Assembly (NCBI RefSeq): GCF_904063055.1
Contig: NZ_CAJFCN010000010.1
Coordinates: 124,001 to 188,000, forward strand
Direction of reading: 5' to 3'
Length of the DNA: 64,000 nt
From: Pseudomonas paracarnis
GTDB taxonomy: Bacteria; Pseudomonadota; Gammaproteobacteria; Pseudomonadales; Pseudomonadaceae
Numbering within the stretch: position 1 is the first letter of the stretch; the number at the start of each line of letters is the position of its first letter. The notes under the pieces were generated by a model. That model did not search any database and was not told the origin of the DNA. It saw only the letters and a list, made by a program, of their open reading frames with translations. The translations under genes were made by a program, and so were the position numbers. Positions 50,279-58,773 of this stretch are shown in pieces.

Positions 50279-50317
50279 GGTGCATTCCTCATCTTGTAGT
50301 TATAGGTGCAAGCCGGC

Positions 50318-50608
50318 TCAGCGGTCGTCCGCATGGATCGACGACGGATGGCGGCACAGCGCATTCACTTCGATGGCCATGTAGGGGAACAATGGCAGTT
50401 GCATCAGCAGGTCGTGCAGGTCCTGGACGCTGTCGACATCGAACACGCTGTAGTTGGCGTAATGCCCGGCGATGCGCCACAGGTGGCGCCATTTGCCCTC
50501 TTGTTGCAGGCGCTGCGCCAAGGCTTTCTCCTCGGCCTTGAGGCTGGCGGCACGCTCGGGGTGCATATCGAGGGGCAGGTTCACGGTCATTTTTACGTGG
50601 AACAACAT
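50318..50608 (-). CDS. catC: Muconolactone delta-isomerase
   Basis: 96 residues, the standard length, starting MLFHVKMTVNLP with DPYxxFEV-like KWRHLWRIAGHYANYSVFDVDS and MQLPLFPYMAIEV. Converts muconolactone to beta-ketoadipate enol-lactone. It begins 12 bp after catB; the tight spacing shows one operon. Confidence 0.95.
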   Translation of the reverse strand: MLFHVKMTVNLPLDMHPERAASLKAEEKALAQRLQQEGKWRHLWRIAGHYANYSVFDVDSVQDLHDLLMQLPLFPYMAIEVNALCRHPSSIHADDR

Positions 50609-50620
50609 GGCAGAGGCCTC

Positions 50621-51748
50621 TTAGTGTTTGTCACGGCGAAAGAACGCCAGGCGCTCTTCATCGAGCGTCAGGCCCAGGCCCGGCGCAGTGGACACATGCA
50701 GCTGGAAATCGCGGTACACCGGTGGCTCGGTGAGGATGTCTTCGGTGAGCAACAGCGGGCCGAACAATTCGGTGCCCCACGCCAGGGTGTTCAGCGTGAG
50801 AAAGGCATGGGCCGAGGCCAGGGTGCCAATGCCGCCTTCGAGCATGGTGCCGCCGTACAAGCCGATGCCGGCCGCTTCGGCAATCGCCGCCGTGCGCAAT
50901 ACAGCGCGAGGGCCACCGTTCTTGGCGATCTTGAGGGCGAACACCGTGGCCGCGCCTTCACGGGCCAGGTTAAAGGCGTCTTCTACACATTCGATAGATT
51001 CATCGGCCATGATCGGCACCGGGCTCGACAGGTTGAGCCGGGCCATGCCGCCACGGTTGTTGCGCGAGATCGGTTGTTCGATCAGATCGATACCGTGGTC
51101 GCCGAGCACCTTGCATGCCCGCAGGGCCACGGCTTCATCCCAGGCCTGGTTGACGTCGACGCGCACACTGGCGCGCTCGCCCAGGGCTTTTTTGATCGCG
51201 ATCACATGGGCTAGGTCGCGGTTGACCTCGCCTGCGCCGATCTTCAATTTGAAGAGACGGTGGCGGCGCAGGTCGAGCATTTTCTCGGCCTCGTTGATGT
51301 CCTGTTCGGTATTACCGCTGGCCAGGGTCCAGGCCACCGGCAATGCATCACGCACCCGCCCGCCCAGCAATTCGCTGACCGGCAGCCCCAGACGTTTGCC
51401 GAGGGCGTCGAGCAAGGCGCTTTCGATACCGGACTTGGCAAAGGTGTTGCCGCGAATACTGCGTTCCAGGCGCAACATGGCCGCATTGACGTTGCTCGCG
51501 TCCTGACCGATCAATAGCGGCGCAAAGTGGCGGTCGATATTGATTTTGATGCTGTCGGGGCTTTCATTGCCGTAGCTCAGGCCGCCAATGGTGGTGGCTT
51601 CGCCGATGCCTTCAATGCCGTCGGCGCAACGCAGGCGGATGATCACCAGGGTCTGGTTTTGCATGGTGTGCATCGCCAGCTTGTGCGGGCGAATGGTGGG
51701 CAGATCAACAATAAGCGTGTCGATCGATTCGATGGCGCAAATCGGCAT
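50621..51748 (-). CDS. catB: Muconate cycloisomerase I
   Basis: A 375-residue enolase-superfamily enzyme. Catalytic lysine motif KLKIGAG (about 167-173), metal ligands in VDVNQAWDE, IEQPISR and PIMADES, and the second acid/base lysine in FALKIAKNGG. Cyclises cis,cis-muconate to muconolactone. The start at 51748 (MPICAIESID) fits the family; the longer frame to 52807 runs antisense through catR. Divergent from catR with a CatR-type operator. Confidence 0.95.
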   Translation of the reverse strand: MPICAIESIDTLIVDLPTIRPHKLAMHTMQNQTLVIIRLRCADGIEGIGEATTIGGLSYGNESPDSIKINIDRHFAPLLIGQDASNVNAAMLRLERSIRGNTFAKSGIESALLDALGKRLGLPVSELLGGRVRDALPVAWTLASGNTEQDINEAEKMLDLRRHRLFKLKIGAGEVNRDLAHVIAIKKALGERASVRVDVNQAWDEAVALRACKVLGDHGIDLIEQPISRNNRGGMARLNLSSPVPIMADESIECVEDAFNLAREGAATVFALKIAKNGGPRAVLRTAAIAEAAGIGLYGGTMLEGGIGTLASAHAFLTLNTLAWGTELFGPLLLTEDILTEPPVYRDFQLHVSTAPGLGLTLDEERLAFFRRDKH

Positions 51749-51810
51749 GGCAATACCCGTTGGGTTCTTTATAGATTTGCGTCGATTCTGTGCCGCATTT
51801 TTTTGGGGTT

Positions 51811-51825
51811 CCAATATAGAATTGG
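51811..51825. promoter_or_regulatory. Second inverted repeat in the catB-catR gap
   Basis: CCAAT-N5-ATTGG, 10 bp from the primary CatR-type box. LysR activators usually bind a second, weaker site near the promoter; this is the best candidate. Confidence 0.4.
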
Positions 51826-51834
51826 TCTGGTGCG

Positions 51835-51849
51835 ATACCCTCAAGGTAT
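51835..51849. promoter_or_regulatory. CatR-type operator (ATAC-N7-GTAT)
   Basis: ATACCCTCAAGGTAT fits ATAC-N7-GTAT, the established CatM/BenM recognition pattern, perfectly. It ends 13 bp before the catR ATG, so it can serve both autoregulation and activation of catBCA by muconate. Confidence 0.7.
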
Positions 51850-51862
51850 GAAAGGAGTCGAT

Positions 51863-52738
51863 ATGGAACTGCGTCACTTGCGCTATTTCCAGGTGCTGGG
51901 CGAAACCCTTAACTTCACCCGGGCTGCCGAACGCCTGCACATCGCCCAGCCGCCCTTGAGCCGGCAGATCCAGCAGCTGGAGGATGAACTGGGGGTGGTG
52001 CTGCTGGAGCGCAGTCGGCCTTTGCGCCTGACCGAAGCCGGGCGTTTTTTCTATGAGCACGCCAATGTACTGCTCGAACAACTGGACAAGGTCTGCGACA
52101 CCACTCGGCGCATCGGCCAAGGCGAGAAAACCTGGCTGGGTATCGGCTTCGCGCCGTCGACCTTGTATGGCGTGCTGCCGGAGCTGATTCGGCGCCTGCG
52201 CACCCACGACGCCCTGGAGCTGGAGCTGGGTTTGTCGGAGATGACCACCTTGCAGCAGGTCGAAGCGCTCAAGGCTGGCCGCATTGACGTGGGCTTCGGG
52301 CGGATTCATATCGATGACCCGGCCATTGTCCAGCGCGTACTGGTGGAAGACCGCCTGGTGGCCGTACTGCCCAGCGGTCACCCGTTGCTGGGCGCTCCGG
52401 CCACTCTCGCCCAGTTGGCCGGCGAACCCTTCGTGCTCTACCCCGGCAACCCGCGCCCCAGTTATGCCGACCATGTGATCGCGCTGTTCGACGCCCATGG
52501 CTTGAGCGTGAAGGTGGCGCAGTGGACCAACGAATTGCAGACCGCTATCGGCCTGGTGGGCGCCGGTATGGGCGTGACGCTGGTGCCGGCGTCGGTGCAG
52601 GTGCTGCATCGGGCGGATATTGGCTATACGCCGGTGGTGGAGGCGACGGCGAGTTCGCCGATCATCCTCAGCCGGCGGGTGAATGACCGGTCGCCGGGGC
52701 TGACTCATTGCCTGCAACTGGTTGAGGAGTTGATCTGA
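51863..52738 (+). CDS. catR: LysR-family activator of catechol genes
   Basis: A 291-residue LysR protein. It starts MELRHLRYFQVLGETLNFTRAAERLHIAQPPLSRQI (in parts), the CatR/BenM/ClcR subgroup pattern. The effector domain contains FVLYPGNPRPSYADHVIALF, a motif of the muconate-responsive group. The start at 51863 follows AAGGAG. Divergent from catB, as in P. putida and P. aeruginosa. Confidence 0.93.
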   Translation: MELRHLRYFQVLGETLNFTRAAERLHIAQPPLSRQIQQLEDELGVVLLERSRPLRLTEAGRFFYEHANVLLEQLDKVCDTTRRIGQGEKTWLGIGFAPSTLYGVLPELIRRLRTHDALELELGLSEMTTLQQVEALKAGRIDVGFGRIHIDDPAIVQRVLVEDRLVAVLPSGHPLLGAPATLAQLAGEPFVLYPGNPRPSYADHVIALFDAHGLSVKVAQWTNELQTAIGLVGAGMGVTLVPASVQVLHRADIGYTPVVEATASSPIILSRRVNDRSPGLTHCLQLVEELI

Positions 52739-52763
52739 GATCCTCCAGGCACCCCATACTCCA

Positions 52764-52851
52764 TGTGGGAGCTGGCTTGCCTGCGATGGCGGCGGATCAG
52801 TTGGCATCGTGTTGATCGGCCGGCCGCTATCGCAGGCAAGCCAGCTCCCAC
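52764..52851. repeat. REP inverted pair
   Basis: Direct arm from 52764 and inverted arm to 52851, between the convergent catR and antR genes. Confidence 0.85.
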
Positions 52852-52871
52852 CTGTTGATCCTCACCCGAGT

Positions 52872-53864
52872 TCAAGTAATGCGCAGGCGCTTGCGTTGCA
52901 ATGTCTGGCTGGGCGACTCATCGAACAGCTTGCGGTATTCCGCCGAAAACCGCCCCAGGTGCGTAAACCCCCAGCCCAGGGCGATTTCAGAAATAGTGCG
53001 CATTGAGCCCTGCTCCAGTATTTCCTGGCGCACCGCCCCCAGCCGATGCTTCTTCAGATACGCCATGGGCGACAGTGCGAAGTACTTGCGAAACGCATCG
53101 AACAGTTTGAACCGCGACACGCCCGCCGCCGCTTCCAGGTCTTCCAGGTGCAGCACTTCACGGGCGTTGTCATGGATGAATTGCCGCGCACGGATCAAGT
53201 AGTGCGGCAGTTTTACCCCCAACACCTCGCGCAACTCTTCAGAGTAGTTATTCGGTTGGGCCAGGATCAGCCCCTTGATCAGCGAGCTTTCCAGGTCACG
53301 GGTAAACGCCGCCTGCTCGTATAACTCACTGCTGCATTCCAGTTCGGCGATGAAGTATCGCGCCATGCGCCACCACGAAGCCGGGGCGCCGTCCACAGCA
53401 TCCATCACCGACTCAAACCGCAGCGGTGCATCGATGGGCCGTTGCAGCAAGCCTTCCAGTGACTCGCTCATCGCCGCCCGTGTGATCACCACCTGCAACT
53501 TGCGACAGTCACCGGAAATCGCCAGCACCTGATGCTCGTTGGGCGAAATGATCACGCCCTGGTCGCGGTTGGAACTGAGGCGCTCACCGTTCTTGCTCAG
53601 CTCCTGCTCGCCCACCAGCGGCAGGCTCAAGCTGTAGCTGCGAAAGTGCTCGGCGTCTTCGATGTCGATGGTCACATCGGTACCGTATTCGATCACGCCC
53701 AGGGTGGTGGCGCGGGACTTGAACACGTTGGCGCTGTGGTGAAAGCGCAGGCGCTCGGGGGTGGCCGTCGCCAGGCGATGGGGCCCGCAGATGCCGGACA
53801 TCCAGCTGCGCGCGCCTTCCAGGTCGAAGCGTTGAATATGAATATCGCGTGTCTGGCTACTCAT
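52872..53864 (-). CDS. antR: AraC/XylS-family regulator AntR
   Basis: A 330-residue activator with N-terminal effector domain and C-terminal AraC DNA-binding domain (about 225-330: HLEDLEAAAGVSRFKLFDAFRKYFALSPMAYLKKHRL in parts; ISEIALGWGFTHLGRFSAEYRKLFDESPS). It belongs with XylS/BenR/AntR. The gene order catR-antR-antABC equals that of P. aeruginosa, which identifies AntR, the anthranilate-responsive activator, rather than BenR. The start at 53864 (MSSQTRDIHI) is on family length. Confidence 0.87.
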   Translation of the reverse strand: MSSQTRDIHIQRFDLEGARSWMSGICGPHRLATATPERLRFHHSANVFKSRATTLGVIEYGTDVTIDIEDAEHFRSYSLSLPLVGEQELSKNGERLSSNRDQGVIISPNEHQVLAISGDCRKLQVVITRAAMSESLEGLLQRPIDAPLRFESVMDAVDGAPASWWRMARYFIAELECSSELYEQAAFTRDLESSLIKGLILAQPNNYSEELREVLGVKLPHYLIRARQFIHDNAREVLHLEDLEAAAGVSRFKLFDAFRKYFALSPMAYLKKHRLGAVRQEILEQGSMRTISEIALGWGFTHLGRFSAEYRKLFDESPSQTLQRKRLRIT

Positions 53865-54175
53865 CAGGGTGCACCCACGGCGGTTAGGCATTTGCGCGCT
53901 CTGGCGGCGCGTCGTTGAACCTCGACAGCAAGTTCCAGGCCACGCCAGCAGCGTGACCACTGGGTGGATAGTAACGGTCGACTATGTGGATAAATCCCAG
54001 GGGTTTACGACCATCGCCCACCATCACAGTAGCGCATGCCGTCACCTGCGCGCACCGCCATGGGTATTTGCTGCCCAACTTTGCGGCCTGCGTTCCCCCA
54101 TTAAGCGGATAGCCCGCCACCGCATCGCAGCCGCTTAATGGCTCACCGTTTAGCCATGATCAAAAGGTGCCTCCC
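53865..54175. promoter_or_regulatory. antR-antA divergent regulatory region
   Basis: 311 bp without a gene. Contains GGATA at 53966-53970 and 53988-53992 (22 bp apart, both after partial TGCA half-sites, the XylS-type pattern TGCA-N6-GGNTA) and a third GGATA at 54107-54111. An 11-bp inverted repeat (54098-54108 and 54131-54141) lies just upstream of the antA ribosome site. Confidence 0.5.
54098..54141. repeat. 11-bp inverted repeat upstream of antA
   Basis: CCATTAAGCGG (54098-54108) and CCGCTTAATGG (54131-54141), perfect arms with a 22-bp spacer, 35 bp before the antA ATG. Could be an operator or an mRNA leader hairpin. Confidence 0.6.
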
Positions 54176-55567
54176 ATGAGTGGTGCAAGAACCGTCGAGC
54201 AGTGGAAATCCTTTATCGAAAGTTGCCTGGACTTTCGCCCGGCGGATGAAGTGTTCCGCATCGCCCGCGACATGTTCACCGAGCCCGAGCTGTTCGACCT
54301 GGAGATGGAACTGATCTTCGAGAAGAACTGGATCTACGCCTGCCACGAAAGCGAACTGGCCCATAACCACGACTTCGTGACGATGCGCGCCGGGCGCCAG
54401 CCGATGATCATCACCCGCGACGGCGAAGGCCGGCTCAACGCGCTGATCAATGCCTGCCAGCATCGCGGCACTACCCTCACCCGCGTGGGCAAGGGCAATC
54501 AATCCACCTTCACCTGCCCGTTCCACGCCTGGTGCTACAAGAGCGATGGCCGACTGGTGAAGGTCAAGGCGCCGGGGGAATACCCGGAAGGTTTCGACAA
54601 GGCCACCCGCGGCCTGAAAAAAGCGCGCATCGACAGCTACAAGGGCTTTGTGTTTATCAGCCTGGACGTGAACGGCACCGACAGCCTGGAAGATTTCCTC
54701 GGCGACGCCAAAGTGTTCTTCGACATGATGGTGGCGCAATCGGCCACCGGAGAGTTGGAGGTGCTGCCGGGCAAGTCCGCCTACACCTATGACGGCAACT
54801 GGAAGCTGCAAAACGAAAACGGCCTGGACGGTTATCACGTCAGCACCGTGCACTACAACTACGTGGCCACCGTGCAGCATCGCCAGCAGGTCAACACCGA
54901 GAACGGCGCAGGTTCCAGCACGACGCTGGACTACAGCAAGCTCGGCGCCGGCGACGCAAATACCGACGACGGCTGGTTCGCCTTCAACAATGGCCACAGC
55001 GTGTTGTTCAGCGACATGCCCAACCCCAGCGTACGCTCCGGCTACGCCACCATCATGCCGCGTCTGGTAGAAGAACACGGCCAGCAGAAGGCCGAGTGGA
55101 TGATGCACCGCCTGCGCAACCTGAATATCTACCCCAGCCTGTTCTTTCTCGACCAGATCAGCTCGCAGTTGCGCATCATCCGCCCGGTGGCCTGGAACAA
55201 GACCGAGATCATCAGCCAGTGCCTGGGGGTCAAGGGTGAGTCCGACGCCGACCGCGAAAACCGGATTCGCCAGTTCGAGGACTTCTTCAACGTTTCGGGC
55301 ATGGGCACGCCCGATGACCTGGTGGAGTTTCGCGAAGCCCAGCGCGGTTTCCAGGGCCGCCTGGAGCGCTGGAGCGATATCTCACGAGGCAGCCATCGCT
55401 GGGAGACTGGGCCGACGCCCAACAGCGAAGCCATTGGCATCCAACCAGCCATGACCGGCACCGAGTTCACCCACGAAGGTTTGTACGTCAACCAGCATCG
55501 CAACTGGCAGCAGTTCCTGCTCCAGGGCCTGGAGCGACAAGCGCTGACACTGCGGGAGGTGAAGTGA
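54176..55567 (+). CDS. antA: Anthranilate 1,2-dioxygenase large subunit
   Basis: A 463-residue ring-hydroxylating oxygenase alpha subunit. The Rieske 2Fe-2S ligands are in ACQHRGTT and CPFHAWCYK (about 92-115); the mononuclear iron site is in GLDGYHVSTVHYNY (about 217-230). It is very similar to BenA, but no diol dehydrogenase (benD) follows, the gene sits between cat and kyn genes, and the length and order match antA. Converts anthranilate to catechol, CO2 and ammonia. The start at 54176 (MSGARTVEQW) is preferred to GTG 54167. The stop overlaps antB by 1 bp. Confidence 0.9.
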   Translation: MSGARTVEQWKSFIESCLDFRPADEVFRIARDMFTEPELFDLEMELIFEKNWIYACHESELAHNHDFVTMRAGRQPMIITRDGEGRLNALINACQHRGTTLTRVGKGNQSTFTCPFHAWCYKSDGRLVKVKAPGEYPEGFDKATRGLKKARIDSYKGFVFISLDVNGTDSLEDFLGDAKVFFDMMVAQSATGELEVLPGKSAYTYDGNWKLQNENGLDGYHVSTVHYNYVATVQHRQQVNTENGAGSSTTLDYSKLGAGDANTDDGWFAFNNGHSVLFSDMPNPSVRSGYATIMPRLVEEHGQQKAEWMMHRLRNLNIYPSLFFLDQISSQLRIIRPVAWNKTEIISQCLGVKGESDADRENRIRQFEDFFNVSGMGTPDDLVEFREAQRGFQGRLERWSDISRGSHRWETGPTPNSEAIGIQPAMTGTEFTHEGLYVNQHRNWQQFLLQGLERQALTLREVK

Positions 55568-56058
55568 TGAATGCGCAATTGCAGTACCAGATCGAGCAGT
55601 TTTTCTACCGCAAATCCGAACTGTGCGACGCCCAGGACTGGGATGCCTACGTGCAGTTGTTCGACCCGCAGAGTGAGTTTCACCTGCCGCAATGGGATTC
55701 CGAACACGTCTACACCCAAGACCCCAAGCGCGAGATGTCGTTGATCTACTACGCCAACCGCTCGGGCCTGGAGGACCGTGTGTTCCGCCTGCGCACCGGC
55801 AAAGCCGCCTCTGCCACGCCGATGCCGCGCACCTTGCACCTGATCAATAACGTACGCATTGCCGAGCAGGCCGACGACACGTTGGAGGTGCGTTTGAACT
55901 GGCACACGCTCTTCTATCGCCTCGCCACGTCCGAGCAGTTCTATGGGCATGCCACGTACCGCCTCAAGCCTGCGGGCGACAGCTGGCTGATCATGCGCAA
56001 GCACGCCTTGCTGCTCAACGACACCATCAATTCGGTGCTGGATTTCTATCACCTGTAA
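55567..56058 (+). CDS. antB: Anthranilate 1,2-dioxygenase small subunit
   Basis: A 163-residue beta subunit of the cone-shaped (SnoaL-like) fold: IEQFFYRKSELCDAQDWDAYVQLF, SLIYYANRSGLEDRVFRLRTGKAAS, PRTLHLINNVRI (in parts). Structural partner of AntA in the alpha3beta3 oxygenase. Its ATG is inside the antA stop (TGATG). Confidence 0.9.
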   Translation: MNAQLQYQIEQFFYRKSELCDAQDWDAYVQLFDPQSEFHLPQWDSEHVYTQDPKREMSLIYYANRSGLEDRVFRLRTGKAASATPMPRTLHLINNVRIAEQADDTLEVRLNWHTLFYRLATSEQFYGHATYRLKPAGDSWLIMRKHALLLNDTINSVLDFYHL

Positions 56059-56070
56059 TGGTGCCGCATC

Positions 56071-56104
56071 CCTTGTAGGAGCGAGCTTGCTCGCGCCTAC
56101 AAGG
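56071..56104. repeat. REP-like palindrome inside the antB-antC gap
   Basis: CCTTGTAGGAGCGAGC, loop, GCTCGCGCCTACAAGG with one mismatch. This belongs to a different REP subtype (GTAGGAGCGAGCTTGCTCGC) from the other copies here, and it sits within an operon. Confidence 0.82.
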
Positions 56105-56133
56105 GGCTCATACCTATCCACGGAGTCATGTGA

Positions 56134-57141
56134 ATGAATCACAAAGTGGCCTTCAGCTTTGCCGATGGCAAGACCCTGTTCTTCCCGGTGGGCGCCCATG
56201 AAATCCTGTTGGACGCGGCCCTGCGCAACGGCATCAAGATCCCGCTCGATTGCCGCGAAGGTGTGTGCGGCACCTGCCAGGGGCGTTGCGAATCCGGTGA
56301 GTACACCCAGGACTACGTCGACGAGGAAGCGCTCTCCAGCCTCGACCTGCAACAGCGCAAGATGCTCAGTTGCCAGACTCGGGTGAAGTCCGACGCCACC
56401 TTTTATTTCGACTTTGATTCGAGCCTGTGCAACGCCCCCGGGCCCGTGCAGGTACGCGGCACGGTGAGCGCGGTGCAGCAGGTCTCGACCAGCACCGCCA
56501 TCTTGCAGGTGCAACTGGACCAGCCACTGGATTTTTTGCCGGGCCAATATGCGCGTCTGTCAGTGCCCGGCACCGATAGCTGGCGCTCCTACTCCTTCGC
56601 CAACCGGCCGGGTAATCAGTTGCAGTTCCTGGTACGCCTGCTGCCCGACGGAGTCATGAGCAACTACCTGCGTGAACGCTGCCAGGTAGGTGATGAAATG
56701 CTGATGGAGGCGCCCTTGGGTGCGTTTTATCTGCGGCACGTCACCCAACCGCTGGTACTGGTGGCGGGCGGCACCGGGTTGTCGGCGTTGTTGGGCATGC
56801 TCGATGAGCTGGTCGTCAACGGCTGCACACAACCTGTGCACCTGTACTACGGCGTGCGCGGCGCCGAAGACTTATGTGAAGCGGCACGTATCCAAGCCTA
56901 CGCGACGAAAATCCCGAACTTTCGCTACACCGAAGTGCTGAGCGACGCCTCAGCCGAGTGGACGGGCAAACGCGGCTACCTGACCGAACATTTCGACCTG
57001 GCCGAATTGCGGGACAGATCGGCGGATATGTACGTGTGCGGCCCCCCTCCAATGGTCGAATCCATCCAACAATGGCTGGCGGATCAGACACTTGATGGCG
57101 TTCAGCTGTATTACGAAAAGTTTACGCAGAGTAATATCTGA
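56134..57141 (+). CDS. antC: Anthranilate 1,2-dioxygenase reductase
   Basis: A 335-residue electron-transfer protein: N-terminal plant-type ferredoxin (CREGVCGTCQGRCESG about 41-56 and a fourth Cys near MLSCQT), then FAD domain (RSYSFANRPG about 156) and NAD domain (LVAGGTGLSALLGML about 206). Same class as BenC. Passes electrons from NADH to AntAB. Completes the antABC set; no benD-like gene follows. Confidence 0.9.
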   Translation: MNHKVAFSFADGKTLFFPVGAHEILLDAALRNGIKIPLDCREGVCGTCQGRCESGEYTQDYVDEEALSSLDLQQRKMLSCQTRVKSDATFYFDFDSSLCNAPGPVQVRGTVSAVQQVSTSTAILQVQLDQPLDFLPGQYARLSVPGTDSWRSYSFANRPGNQLQFLVRLLPDGVMSNYLRERCQVGDEMLMEAPLGAFYLRHVTQPLVLVAGGTGLSALLGMLDELVVNGCTQPVHLYYGVRGAEDLCEAARIQAYATKIPNFRYTEVLSDASAEWTGKRGYLTEHFDLAELRDRSADMYVCGPPPMVESIQQWLADQTLDGVQLYYEKFTQSNI

Positions 57142-57212
57142 CCCTCAGCAGTTCTGAGGGGCCGATGCGGCGTGCAATCACCCTTGAGAAAAACAAGTAG
57201 AAGGGAATGTTA

Positions 57213-58613
57213 ATGGCGGATGACATGGTTAACCCGGTGGGCCTCAAGCGAGGCCTGAAGAACCGGCACATTCAGCTGATCGCCTTGGGAGGTGCGATTG
57301 GTACAGGCTTGTTCCTCGGCTCGGCCGGGGTACTCAAGTCGGCGGGGCCGTCGATGATCCTGGGCTATGCGGTGGCCGGGTTTATCGCGTTCCTGATCAT
57401 GCGCCAGCTCGGCGAGATGATCGTCGAAGAGCCGGTGGCCGGTTCCTTCAGCCACTTCGCACATAAATACTGGGGCGGTTACGCAGGCTTCCTGGCGGGC
57501 TGGAACTACTGGGTGCTCTACGTGCTGGTGGGCATGGCCGAGTTGACGGCGGTGGGTAAGTACATCCAGTTCTGGTGGCCGGAGATCCCAACCTGGGTCA
57601 GCGCGCTGGTGTTCTTCGTCGCGGTGAACCTGATCAACACCCTGAACGTGAAGTTCTTCGGTGAAGCCGAATTCTGGTTTGCGATCATCAAGGTGGTGGC
57701 GATTGTCGGCATGATCGTGCTCGGCTGCTACCTGCTGTTCAGCGGCACCGGCGGCCCGCAAGCCTCGGTCAGCAACCTGTGGAGCCACGGTGGGTTCTTC
57801 CCCAATGGCGGCATGGGGCTGTTGATGTCCATGGCCTTCATCATGTTCTCGTTCGGTGGCCTGGAACTGGTCGGCATCACCGCCGCCGAAGCCAGCGAAC
57901 CACGCAAGGTGATCCCCAAAGCGATCAACCAGGTGGTGTACCGCATTCTGATTTTCTACGTCGGTGCGCTGACCGTGCTGTTGTCGCTGTACCCGTGGGA
58001 TCAACTGCTGCAAACCCTCAGCGCGTCGGGCGATGCCTACAGCGGCAGCCCGTTTGTGCAGATTTTCTCGCTGATCGGCAACGACACCGCCGCCCACATC
58101 CTCAACTTCGTGGTGCTGACCGCGGCGTTGTCGGTGTACAACAGCGGCGTGTACTGCAACAGCCGCATGCTGTTCGGCCTGGCCGAACAAGGGGATGCGC
58201 CCAAGGCGCTGATGAAGCTCAACAAACAAGGCGTGCCGCTGCGGGCCCTGGCGATTTCGGCGCTGGTGACCATGCTGTGCGTGGTGGTCAACTACGTGGC
58301 GCCGCACAGTGCACTGGAGTTGCTGTTCGCGCTGGTGGTTGCTTCGTTGATGATCAACTGGGCATTGATCAGCCTGACCCATATCAAGTTCCGCAAGGCC
58401 ATGGGCGAGCAAGGCGTGACGCCGTCGTTCAAGACCTTCTGGTTCCCGTTCAGCAACTACCTGTGCCTGGCGTTCATGGTGATGATCATTGGCGTGATGC
58501 TGGCGATTCCGGGGATTCGCGAGTCGGTGTATGCGATGCCGGTGTGGGTAGGGATTATCTACATCGCCTATCGGTTTCGGATCAGAAACGGGAAGGTTGC
58601 CGTGGCGCAGTAA
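57213..58613 (+). CDS. aroP: Aromatic amino-acid permease (AroP-like)
   Basis: A 466-residue APC permease with 12 helices. GLKNRHIQLIALGGAIGTGLFLGSA opens it, then ILGYAVAGFIAFLIMRQLGEMIVEEPVAGSFS (in parts) and FIMFSFGGLELVGITAAEASEP, the AroP/PheP/Lrp-type signature. Location between antC and kynA supports tryptophan or aromatic amino-acid import. The start at 57213 has AAGGGA 7 nt upstream; ATG 57207 is too close to it. Confidence 0.88.
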   Translation: MADDMVNPVGLKRGLKNRHIQLIALGGAIGTGLFLGSAGVLKSAGPSMILGYAVAGFIAFLIMRQLGEMIVEEPVAGSFSHFAHKYWGGYAGFLAGWNYWVLYVLVGMAELTAVGKYIQFWWPEIPTWVSALVFFVAVNLINTLNVKFFGEAEFWFAIIKVVAIVGMIVLGCYLLFSGTGGPQASVSNLWSHGGFFPNGGMGLLMSMAFIMFSFGGLELVGITAAEASEPRKVIPKAINQVVYRILIFYVGALTVLLSLYPWDQLLQTLSASGDAYSGSPFVQIFSLIGNDTAAHILNFVVLTAALSVYNSGVYCNSRMLFGLAEQGDAPKALMKLNKQGVPLRALAISALVTMLCVVVNYVAPHSALELLFALVVASLMINWALISLTHIKFRKAMGEQGVTPSFKTFWFPFSNYLCLAFMVMIIGVMLAIPGIRESVYAMPVWVGIIYIAYRFRIRNGKVAVAQ

Positions 58614-58617
58614 CCCC

Positions 58618-58722
58618 TGTGGGAGCGGGCTTGCCCGCGATTGCGGCGTGTCAGCCAATGGATGAGCCGACTGATACACCGCCATCGCAGCGATGCGGCG
58701 ACCCGACAAGCCAGCTCCCACA
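58618..58722. repeat. Interrupted REP pair
   Basis: Direct arm from 58618; the inverted arm is split, ATCGCAG and CAAGCCAGCTCCCACA being separated by 16 extra bases (CGATGCGGCGACCCGA). Confidence 0.75.
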
Positions 58723-58742
58723 ATTGACTGTATTTCACCTAG

Positions 58743-58772
58743 AAAAAAGCCCCGGTAATCCGGGGCTTTTTT
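58743..58772. terminator. Bidirectional terminator (aroP / kynA)
   Basis: AAAAAAGCCCCGG, loop TAAT, CCGGGGCTTTTTT between convergent genes. Confidence 0.92.
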
Positions 58773-58773
58773 A

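Noticed and set aside
51749..52807. N-terminal 350-residue extension of catB
   Set aside because: The frame runs antisense through catR and lacks CatB similarity before 51748; family length fits the later start.
54176..57141. A benzoate (ben) operon truncated by loss of benD
   Set aside because: The order catA-catC-catB-catR-antR-antABC, the kyn neighbours and the fact that anthranilate dioxygenase needs no diol dehydrogenase explain the absence without a deletion.
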